Assembly (NCBI GenBank): GCA_001778285.1
Contig: MFGL01000025.1
Coordinates: 16,110 to 31,547 of the forward strand
Direction of reading: 5' to 3'
DNA: 15,438 nucleotides
DNA from: Candidatus Falkowbacteria bacterium RIFOXYC2_FULL_47_12
Lineage (GTDB): Bacteria > Patescibacteriota > Patescibacteriia > Patescibacteriales > XYC2-FULL-47-12
Shown: positions 5,517 to 11,899 of the stretch, one piece after another
Layout: each line of letters opens with the position of its first letter
Numbering within the stretch: position 1 is the stretch's first letter
Translations under genes and position numbers: made by a program
Notes under the pieces: generated by a model
Databases searched by the model: none
Told to the model about the DNA's origin: nothing
What the model saw: only the letters and a program-made list of their open reading frames with translations

Positions 5517-7988
5517 TTATCTTGAATACAACTTCTCCAATTCTTCATCGTTACTATCATTATCTTCTTCACTCCCCGCCGCCACGTCGGCAACCGGCGG
5601 CAACTCATCTCCGCCAGCTGGCGGATCTTCATCCTTAGCCTCCCCTTTTTCCTCATTTACATAATCCTCAGTCTGGCCGTCTTCTTCATCCCTTTCTTCC
5701 GCAACTTCGCTATCTTCTTCGGGCAGAACATTGTCCATCTCAAATGTGGAATCATCGCGGCTGTGCAAGGGCATTCCTGAAGTTCCTTCTTCGCTTATTT
5801 TAGCATATTCTTGCGGACTTATCAAGATCTCACGTGCCTTGGCCCCGTTGCCCGGGCCGACTACACCCCCCTCTTCCAAAAGATCAATTAAACGCGCGGC
5901 GCGGGCATAACCGACGCGCAAACGGCGCTGCAGAAACGACGTGGACGCCTTGCCGGAATTGATGATGATTTCTTTGGCCTCCTCATACAAGTCGTCGCTA
6001 TCGTCATCGCTGAAACCAGCACCGGCTACGCCGCCGACCTTCTGTTTACCGGTGATGTCGGCAACGTAGTCGGCTTCACCCGCCTGCTCGCGGATGTAAC
6101 TTGTTATTTTTTTGATTTCTCTTTCATCCACGTAGGCGCCCTGGATGCGCTTGGGTTTTGACATATCTGACGTAATAAAGAGCATATCGCCGCGGCCGAG
6201 CAGTTTTTCCGCGCCCTGCGCGTCTAAAATAGTGCGCGAGTCAATGCTGCTTGAGACCGAAAACGCGATGCGCGCCGGAATGTTTGCTTTAATCAAACCG
6301 GTTAAAACATCCACCGATGGCCGCTGAGTCGCCAGAATCAAATGAATGCCGACCGCGCGCGCCATCTGCGCCAACCGGATGATGGCACCCTCAACGTCGC
6401 GCGCGGCGGCAACCATCAGGTCTGCCAATTCATCAATGATAAAAATAATGTAGGGCAGTTTCTCGCGCGCTGAGGCATTATAGCTTTCAATATTGCGCTT
6501 GCCGGCGGCGGCCAGGACGTCAAAGCGCCGGTCCATTTCGTTGAGACACCATTTGAGCGCGTTGATGGTTTTGGGCACGTCGGTAATGACCGGCGTCAAA
6601 AGGTAGGGAATGTTGTTGTAGATCGGCAATTCCACGCGCTTGGGGTCAACCAAAATAAACTTCAAATCATCGGGATTATTCTGATACAGCAGACTCACGA
6701 TTATGGTATTCAGACAGACTGATTTTCCCGAGCCGGTCGCGCCGGCCACGAGCAGGTGCGGCATTTTTGCCAAATTTGCCAGCCAGGCCACACCGGCAAC
6801 ATCTTTGCCTAGCGCAATCATGGTGTTGTTTTCCCGACGGCGAAACTGCGGGGTATCCAAAATTTCGCGCAAACCCACGCGGGCAATAACGCGGTTGGGC
6901 ACCTCAACGCCGACTAAAGATTTTCCCGGAATAGGTGCTTCAATGCGGATGGGATGCATGGCGAGCGAGAGCGCCAAATCATTGGAGAGACTGGTAATGC
7001 GGCTCAGCTTCACGCCCTCGGCCGGCTTGAACGTGTATTGGGTCACGGTCGGCCCCACGCTTACGTCCCCCATTTCCACTGGGATGCCGAAATTCTCCAT
7101 GGTGCGTTTGATGATTTCACTGCTGGTTTTGACGTCCGCACCCGATGGCTTACCTACCAGTGAGCTGAGTAAATCAAGCGGCAATTTTATCTTGATGTTG
7201 CTGCGCCGCGGCTTTAGTGCTTCGCCCCCAGTCTCGTCCGTTGCCGCAACCGGCGACGTTTCCGCGGTGCCAGAGCCGACCGCTCGAGACCTGAATTCTT
7301 CATTGCCGGCTTCTTCTTCGTAGTCGGCATCCTCGGCCAACGCCTCGGAAGCCTCGTCGTAGTCAATTTCTTCCTCCCCGCCCTCGTCAGCCTTACCGCC
7401 TTGTCCGCTCAATTTTTGCCAGACAAACCGCAGGGGCATTGTCAGCGCGCGAAAGAATCCATGCTCGCCAAACAGACCTGATAGCGAGGTATTAAAGAGC
7501 AGCATCAAGGAAATGGCAAACAAACAGAGTAAAACTAAAAGCGATGCCCAAAAGCCGACCAGCGAGACAAAAATTTTTACCAAAAAGAGTCCAACGTAGC
7601 CGCCGCCCTGCGCCAGTTCCGCCGCCCGCTCCGGGTCGGCGAAAAAAATATGAAACAGCGAGAGCGTGCTTAGCAAAAAAAAGAATAAGCCGACATAGGT
7701 GTAGCCATGCACCCATTTTTTATCATCGTTATAGAGTAAAAAACCGACGACTATCAGCAAAATGGGAAAAATAATTTTGGTCCAGCCAAAAAGTAACCCC
7801 AGCGCGGCGTTAATGTAATTACCCACCATGCCGGCAAGCCCGAACAGGCTCAACAAGCTGATGCCGCCGACAGCAATGAAGGCGATAATGAGGATGCTGC
7901 GTTTGATTTCCGGACTCAGGCTAAAAGCGTAGCCGTCGTCAAAGCGGTCAAAGTGGCGCGTATATTTTCGTTTTTGCGGTCGGGGCAT
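5517..7988 (-). CDS. ftsK: FtsK/SpoIIIE-type DNA translocase
   Basis: The 823-residue translocase pumps chromosome ends through the closing septum. About four membrane helices lie within residues 30-167, followed by an acidic linker (200-240) and the alpha/beta motor. Walker A is GATGSGKS at 416-423, Walker B is IIFIIDE at 514-520, and LATQRPS at 552-558 is the sensor region. The winged-helix gamma domain, which in relatives reads oriented KOPS/SRS sites, covers about 665-725 (SFLQRRLRVGYARAARLID). A further tail of about 80 residues is very acidic and low in complexity, which is unusual because FtsK normally ends just after gamma. The tail includes PPAGG, encoded by a 14-bp perfect palindrome. 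It is first in the operon that ends with gyrA. No Shine-Dalgarno precedes the ATG at 7988. Confidence 0.96.
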   Translation of the reverse strand: MPRPQKRKYTRHFDRFDDGYAFSLSPEIKRSILIIAFIAVGGISLLSLFGLAGMVGNYINAALGLLFGWTKIIFPILLIVVGFLLYNDDKKWVHGYTYVGLFFFLLSTLSLFHIFFADPERAAELAQGGGYVGLFLVKIFVSLVGFWASLLVLLCLFAISLMLLFNTSLSGLFGEHGFFRALTMPLRFVWQKLSGQGGKADEGGEEEIDYDEASEALAEDADYEEEAGNEEFRSRAVGSGTAETSPVAATDETGGEALKPRRSNIKIKLPLDLLSSLVGKPSGADVKTSSEIIKRTMENFGIPVEMGDVSVGPTVTQYTFKPAEGVKLSRITSLSNDLALSLAMHPIRIEAPIPGKSLVGVEVPNRVIARVGLREILDTPQFRRRENNTMIALGKDVAGVAWLANLAKMPHLLVAGATGSGKSVCLNTIIVSLLYQNNPDDLKFILVDPKRVELPIYNNIPYLLTPVITDVPKTINALKWCLNEMDRRFDVLAAAGKRNIESYNASAREKLPYIIFIIDELADLMVAAARDVEGAIIRLAQMARAVGIHLILATQRPSVDVLTGLIKANIPARIAFSVSSSIDSRTILDAQGAEKLLGRGDMLFITSDMSKPKRIQGAYVDEREIKKITSYIREQAGEADYVADITGKQKVGGVAGAGFSDDDSDDLYEEAKEIIINSGKASTSFLQRRLRVGYARAARLIDLLEEGGVVGPGNGAKAREILISPQEYAKISEEGTSGMPLHSRDDSTFEMDNVLPEEDSEVAEERDEEDGQTEDYVNEEKGEAKDEDPPAGGDELPPVADVAAGSEEDNDSNDEELEKLYSR
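5611..5624. repeat. 14-bp perfect palindrome inside the ftsK acidic tail
   Basis: CCGCCAGCTGGCGG is its own reverse complement and encodes PPAGG between acidic residues. The surrounding tail codons are simple acidic repeats, so the GC-rich palindrome stands out. It differs from the CCCGCC...GGCGGG elements, so its membership of the same family is uncertain. Confidence 0.6.
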
Positions 7989-8000
7989 GTACTAAAAAAT

Positions 8001-8041
8001 AATCACAAACAAGGTGATTGAAATATGTGTATACTATAGCA
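8001..8041 (-). promoter_or_regulatory. Candidate ftsK promoter with a leader hairpin
   Basis: On the minus strand TGCTATAGT (8041-8033) is an extended -10 motif; no convincing -35 is seen. The start site would be near 8026. The leader then contains AATCAC (8019-8014), a 7-nt loop and GTGATT (8006-8001), followed by ATTTTTT. This resembles a weak intrinsic terminator 12 nt before the ftsK ATG. It could be an attenuator or an operator; the stem is only 6 bp. Confidence 0.45.
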
Positions 8042-8064
8042 AATGCGGAGGGAAAATAAAAGTC

Positions 8065-8104
8065 TTTAAAAAACAACGCCCCGCAGTCTGCGGGGCGTTG
8101 TTTT
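8065..8104 (-). terminator. Strong intrinsic terminator of the zinc-ribbon gene
   Basis: Arms AAAACAACGCCCCGCA (8070-8085) and TGCGGGGCGTTGTTTT (8089-8104) form a perfect 16-bp stem with a 3-nt loop. On the minus strand it is followed by further T residues, 28 nt after the zinc-ribbon stop. It also insulates the ftsK promoter just downstream. Confidence 0.9.
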
Positions 8105-8132
8105 AAAATGGTTCTTTTGTAAATTTTACAAG

Positions 8133-8444
8133 TTAGCCATTCCGCTGGGCGCGATAGCAATCGCGGCAGAGCAAAGACTGATCGTCTTTAGGCTCAAACG
8201 GCAATTCGGTAATGGCCGCTCCGCACTGGGAGCAGGACCAGTTGCCGTTGAATGTCCGGCGCTCGCGGAAGTTGTTATTTGAGCGCTGGGTGTTACCGCG
8301 TTTCTGCCGGTGGCAGTCCCTGCAGTAGAGGGGTGAAGTTCCGTTCGGCTGGAACGGTAACTCGGTGATGGCTGCGCCGCATTCAGAACATGACCAGTTT
8401 CCCTGGTACATCTGACGGTCGCCGCCCATATTTCGGCTATCCAT
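8133..8444 (-). CDS. Double zinc-ribbon protein
   Basis: The 103-residue protein is almost wholly two tandem zinc ribbons with a period of about 52 residues. Ribbon 1 uses C19, C22, C41 and C44; ribbon 2 uses C71, C74, C93 and C96, each as CxxC-x18-CxxC. Both contain the unusual shared core CGAAITELPF followed by CRDC. The repeat is also clear in the DNA, so one ribbon was duplicated. A basic, Asn/Gln-rich linker (RSNNNFRERR) joins them, compatible with RNA or DNA binding, but no function is established from sequence. The ATG at 8444 has a purine-rich AAAAAGG about 9 nt upstream, one of the few Shine-Dalgarno-like sites here. A near-consensus promoter and a strong terminator suggest a highly expressed single-gene unit. 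Confidence 0.85.
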   Translation of the reverse strand: MDSRNMGGDRQMYQGNWSCSECGAAITELPFQPNGTSPLYCRDCHRQKRGNTQRSNNNFRERRTFNGNWSCSQCGAAITELPFEPKDDQSLLCRDCYRAQRNG

Positions 8445-8516
8445 TGTATTGGACCTTTTTGTTTTGTTTAATCCAATAAATGGATACGAAACAAAACATT
8501 ACTAAATTATGAATTA

Positions 8517-8545
8517 AGTATAGTCTTTTTTCATTATTTTGTCAA
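8517..8545 (-). promoter_or_regulatory. Near-consensus sigma-70 promoter of the zinc-ribbon gene
   Basis: On the minus strand the perfect -35 TTGACA (8545-8540) and -10 TATACT (8522-8517) are exactly 17 nt apart. The start site should be near 8510, giving a 5' leader of about 65 nt. The leader contains an ATCCA/TGGAT inverted repeat (8471-8485). Confidence 0.8.
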
Positions 8546-8550
8546 TCCCA

Positions 8551-8566
8551 CCCCGTAATTGCGGGG
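8551..8566. repeat. GC hairpin between the divergent promoters
   Basis: CCCCG (8551-8555) and CGGGG (8562-8566) form a 5-bp stem that can extend by a T-G pair over AATT. On the plus strand a T-rich stretch follows after 8 nt. No plus-strand gene lies upstream, so a terminator role is doubtful. It may be a roadblock between divergent promoters or another small palindrome. Confidence 0.5.
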
Positions 8567-8570
8567 CAGT

Positions 8571-8600
8571 TTGGTTTTTTCCGGTGCGCCGTGCTATACT
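8571..8600 (+). promoter_or_regulatory. Candidate promoter of the thrombospondin-repeat gene
   Basis: TTGGTT (8571-8576) and TATACT (8595-8600) are 18 nt apart, with a start site near 8607 and the ATG at 8640. The -10 is strong and the -35 weak. Its position argues against the upstream TTG at 8559 as the start codon, since that would precede the transcript. Confidence 0.55.
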
Positions 8601-8639
8601 AAAAGCGGGCCGATTGCTTTGCCCGGACAAAATATTTTT

Positions 8640-11357
8640 ATGGACGCAGCCACAAATAAATTTTTTTCTTTCCTGCAGCAAGCGAGCGATTTCTTCAGCA
8701 GCGTGCCGGAGAAAATTTGGAACGGAGCGTTTGCTTTGAGCGCGTATGTCAGCCAGTTGCATCTTAATCCGGTGGGCTGGCTTTTTGGTTGGCTGAAGAG
8801 CATAAGCAACTTTTTTACCAATGCTTTGGCCGGGACAGGAAGCGCGGCCGCCGGCATGGCGAGCAGCGCTGTTAATGGGCTGGCGATAGCTTTGGCCGTC
8901 ATCGGCGCGCTCCTGATATTGTTAGCCGCCGGTTTTATTTTAATAAAATTATTGCAGTTTTCTTCCGTTCGCTATTTTTTAACATTAGGCATTATTGGGG
9001 CAGTAATAATAACCATGGCGTTTGGCGTGCGCTATGTTATAGTATCTTTATTTTCTAATATTAACACTGCTGAAATATCCGAAATAACTAAGAAAAATGT
9101 TTTTTTGCCGGATACAAGTGCTCAGGAACAATCAGAATCAATCATTACAACAGTAAAAATAAAATTTAATCAGTTCGTAGAAGCCGCGCTTCACCCTCTT
9201 TCACTATTTAATTCAACACAAGCGGTTGACGGCGGCTGGGGTGCCTGGCAGGAAATAACCTCCTGTTCCCGCGCCTGCGGCGGCGGCTTTAAAGTTCGCG
9301 CGCGCGAGTGCGATAGCCCGGCGCCGGCAAACGGCGGCAATTTTTGCAACGGACCGTCGCGCTATCTTGTTAATTGCAATACCGGAGTTTGCCCCGCTGC
9401 CGCGCCCCAAAATTGCTCGTCCGGCTGCGCCCAGGACTGCGGCCCTTACCGCGCGGTTAATCAATGTTTTCCAAACGGCATCTGCCAGCAATGCGCCGAC
9501 TCCTGCCAAAGCGACAGCGACTGCGCCGCGGGTCTGGCGAGTTGCGTCGCGGGCGCGGACGGAAGGAAAATTTGCAGCTATTATTCTTTTTTGCCGTTAT
9601 TATCCGAATTTAAAGTGGCGGCGCCGGGACAGAACGGCCAGGTTGTTATTTCCTGGAGCGTTGACCCTTGGACGCAAAACAGATTAAGTAATTTTGAGCT
9701 ATGGCGCCAGGCGGAAAATAGCGGCTGGGAGATAGTTGATGATTATAAAAATATTTCTTCGGATAAAAGCGAAGTTATTGATACGCCAACTGTCGCGCAA
9801 AAATACCGCTACGGCCTGCACGCGGTGGCTAAAAGCCAGTACAGCTCTTTAAGTTTTCAGTGGCTTACTGACCGCGGCTACGACATGGCGGATATGTATA
9901 AACTGGTAAAAAGCGGCTATACGCTGGATGATTTAGATAGGATAAAAAGAGAGGGCTTAAGCGAACAAGACCAGCTCTGGCTGATTAACAATGGATATAA
10001 TTTAACCGCTGCTGATATACTAAGCGCCAACCAGAGCCAGTACGGCACCGAAACAATGTCCGGGTTTCAGCCGGTGACTGTCCATACCGGCATCAGCCTT
10101 AATTTGGACGAATACGTAAATTTTACCGAGGGGCTTTACACCGCTTTTGAAGACGCGGGCATTTATGTGATGAAAAAAGACATCGTTTACGGCGGCTTAT
10201 TAGGAACTTTTACGCGCCAGGGCGGCCGGTCTCCAAACAGTTCAATTATATTCGGGTTCGGCTTAAATAAATATTACCGGGCAGACGAAGACGATGAGCG
10301 CGGCATCGCGGTTGTTACTCCTTACGTGAGCATCAGTACCCATCCTTTGTGGCTGATGGGCAAAACCGGCGGGGTTTACGGCGAATTTGGCGGCGGGCAG
10401 GACAGTTGGCAACCGGTCAATTCGCAGAATTATTTTAAACATCTAATTGAAGTGAACAACCCCGGCAATCCGCTTAATTTTTCCAGTAACGGCTATTACG
10501 AACGCCGGGAAAATGACAAGTGGCTGCCCTATGCCGACGCTTATTTTCCGGCCGGCGAGCAAAATTTTTCTACCGGGCAAAATATTGATTCAGCCCAATG
10601 GAATCACGGCGGCCGGCCTTTTCTGGAGTGGGAAGGTAAAACGTATTATTTGGGAGGAAATTTTGAAGGAATAAACTCGGGATTTACGGAGGCAATTAGC
10701 TGGAACGCGGATAAATATTTAAACTATGTAAATAATTATTACAGTTATCTGGAAATTAAAAACAGGGATTTTTTGGGAATCAACGGCCAGCGCTGTTCCC
10801 GCTCCACCAAATTTTTAGAAACACTGGGCGCGTACCAACGAACGCCGCTTTGCCCTTCGCCGGAATTACTGAATGCTTTAGACGCGACCGCTGGCGGTTA
10901 CAATGTGATCAGAACCATTTTTTATGAAAACGTGCTGGGCGTGGCCGGACGCTGTCCGGGCCAGACTATGCCGATGGTTCACCCTTATCAGGAGAACGGC
11001 CAAGATTTAATTTTTGACGAACACACGCAGGAGCGCGGCGGCTACGCGGCGAGCGATCGGATTTGTATTTACGAAGCTTATTATTTGCAGGGGCACGACC
11101 TGATTATCCGCAACTGGCACGGGGAAAAATTTTACGGCGCGGTGCGTTTGACTTTTGCGGTGGACATCGGCCAAAACGGCTTGTTTGAATTCATGGTCGG
11201 CCAGCCGGTTAAAGGGTCTAAAGACGCGGTTTATCTATTGGAAAAATCCGGCGACGCTTTGTACAAACGCTGGCTTACGCTGGAGGAATATGAAAATCGG
11301 GGCGGCCGGTATATTCCCATTAGCGACGCGGTTTTAAATAATATTCCGGAGTACTAA
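8640..11357 (+). CDS. Large membrane-anchored surface protein with thrombospondin type 1 repeat
   Basis: The 905-residue protein starts at the ATG 8640, downstream of the promoter; an in-frame TTG at 8559 is rejected. Two membrane helices lie at about 80-106 and 109-138, after an amphipathic N-terminus. Residues 197-252 form a thrombospondin type 1 repeat: WGAW, then SCSRACGGGFKVRARECDSP, GGNFCNG and six cysteines in the canonical order. A Cys-rich segment follows (251-313, with SDSDCAAGLASC), then a fibronectin-III-like beta domain (about 318-405, VVISWSVDPW and YRYGLHAVA). Next come short helical repeats around GYDMADMY, GYTLDDLD and GYNLTAADI (410-465). The remaining 440 Tyr/Gly/Asn-rich residues are not recognised. 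The cysteines and domains suggest an exposed, disulfide-stabilised surface protein. In an episymbiont, host or cell attachment is the natural guess, but it is inferred. It has its own promoter and is not clearly linked to the copper genes. Confidence 0.85.
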   Translation: MDAATNKFFSFLQQASDFFSSVPEKIWNGAFALSAYVSQLHLNPVGWLFGWLKSISNFFTNALAGTGSAAAGMASSAVNGLAIALAVIGALLILLAAGFILIKLLQFSSVRYFLTLGIIGAVIITMAFGVRYVIVSLFSNINTAEISEITKKNVFLPDTSAQEQSESIITTVKIKFNQFVEAALHPLSLFNSTQAVDGGWGAWQEITSCSRACGGGFKVRARECDSPAPANGGNFCNGPSRYLVNCNTGVCPAAAPQNCSSGCAQDCGPYRAVNQCFPNGICQQCADSCQSDSDCAAGLASCVAGADGRKICSYYSFLPLLSEFKVAAPGQNGQVVISWSVDPWTQNRLSNFELWRQAENSGWEIVDDYKNISSDKSEVIDTPTVAQKYRYGLHAVAKSQYSSLSFQWLTDRGYDMADMYKLVKSGYTLDDLDRIKREGLSEQDQLWLINNGYNLTAADILSANQSQYGTETMSGFQPVTVHTGISLNLDEYVNFTEGLYTAFEDAGIYVMKKDIVYGGLLGTFTRQGGRSPNSSIIFGFGLNKYYRADEDDERGIAVVTPYVSISTHPLWLMGKTGGVYGEFGGGQDSWQPVNSQNYFKHLIEVNNPGNPLNFSSNGYYERRENDKWLPYADAYFPAGEQNFSTGQNIDSAQWNHGGRPFLEWEGKTYYLGGNFEGINSGFTEAISWNADKYLNYVNNYYSYLEIKNRDFLGINGQRCSRSTKFLETLGAYQRTPLCPSPELLNALDATAGGYNVIRTIFYENVLGVAGRCPGQTMPMVHPYQENGQDLIFDEHTQERGGYAASDRICIYEAYYLQGHDLIIRNWHGEKFYGAVRLTFAVDIGQNGLFEFMVGQPVKGSKDAVYLLEKSGDALYKRWLTLEEYENRGGRYIPISDAVLNNIPEY

Positions 11358-11364
11358 AATTTAT

Positions 11365-11393
11365 TTGACCCGTAACTATGCCCATGGTATCAT
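11365..11393 (+). promoter_or_regulatory. Sigma-70 promoter of the copper module, nearly leaderless
   Basis: TTGACC (11365-11370) and TATCAT (11388-11393) are exactly 17 nt apart. The expected start site near 11400 is within about 2 nt of the ATG at 11402, so the mRNA should be leaderless or almost so. It lies 8 nt after the stop of the preceding gene. Confidence 0.7.
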
Positions 11394-11401
11394 AAATCAT
11401 T

Positions 11402-11803
11402 ATGAAATTATTCATTCGCCATAATCGAATCATTCTCTTAGCCATATTCATTATCATGGCTAGTTTTGGCGTGCAACTGGGAATGAGCCAGATGATAGCT
11501 GACGCGAAAACCCCCTGTCCGTTTATGGGCGAAGCGATGTCGCTGTGCCCGATGAGCGTCATGGATCACATCAGTTCTTGGAAACAAATGTTTTCCGCTT
11601 TGCCGACAGTGGAATTATTAACGCTGATTGCGGCAGTAGTTATAATAGCAAGTTTTGGTTTAAAAAAATTAGCGGATAGCGCGGCGGCTCGTTTAGCGTA
11701 TTGGTACCATTATTACAAAAAGAAAAGGACGCTGGAAAAATTTTTTAACTATTTTAACTCTTTATTTTCTCAAGGCATTTTGCATCCTAAACTTTACGCC
11801 TAA
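11402..11803 (+). CDS. Small membrane protein with Cys/Met/His-rich external loop (putative Cu(I) binding)
   Basis: I do not recognise a named family for this 133-residue protein. A membrane helix or uncleaved signal (about 9-30) and a second helix (about 68-88) flank an exposed loop with CPFMGEAMSLCPMSVMDH. The loop contributes C39, M42, M46, C49, M51, M54 and H56. Such clusters of soft ligands favour Cu(I), and the gene stands first in a copper gene cluster, so metal capture or sensing at the outer face is a reasonable inference. The C-terminus is basic and aromatic (YWYHYYKKKR) and should be cytoplasmic. It starts essentially at the predicted transcription start, so translation would be leaderless. 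A disulfide between the two cysteines is an alternative role. Confidence 0.72.
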   Translation: MKLFIRHNRIILLAIFIIMASFGVQLGMSQMIADAKTPCPFMGEAMSLCPMSVMDHISSWKQMFSALPTVELLTLIAAVVIIASFGLKKLADSAAARLAYWYHYYKKKRTLEKFFNYFNSLFSQGILHPKLYA

Positions 11804-11808
11804 ATATT

Positions 11809-11853
11809 ATCATTCAATAAAACTCTAATGATGGGGTTTGTTAATATTGAGTG
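11809..11853 (+). other. Two competing hairpins in the copper-module spacer
   Basis: CATTCAATA (11811-11819) pairs with TATTGAGTG (11845-11853), and AAACTC (11820-11825) pairs with GGGTTT (11834-11839), giving a long stem with one 5-nt bulge and two G-U pairs. ATCATT (11809-11814) can instead pair with AATGAT (11827-11832), which excludes the first fold. No U-run follows. The spacer could be a regulatory switch or processing site between the first two copper genes; function is unproven. Confidence 0.5.
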
Positions 11854-11899
11854 AGAATACTTGGGCGTTTTTGTATTTAATAACTAAAAATTTATTCTT

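Noticed and set aside
6703..7323. Plus-strand open frame of 206 codons opposite ftsK
   Set aside because: It is a shadow of the ftsK motor and linker on the opposite strand, with no independent motif or expression signal.
8117..8131. AT-rich palindrome TTGTAAATTTTACAA just after the zinc-ribbon stop as an operator
   Set aside because: It lies downstream of the gene and before a strong terminator, where an operator is not expected. Short AT palindromes are common in this composition.
8559..8639. Upstream TTG start extending the surface protein by 27 residues
   Set aside because: The candidate promoter -10 at 8595-8600 would lie inside the coding region, and the extra residues span a GC hairpin and promoter sequence. 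The ATG at 8640 fits better.
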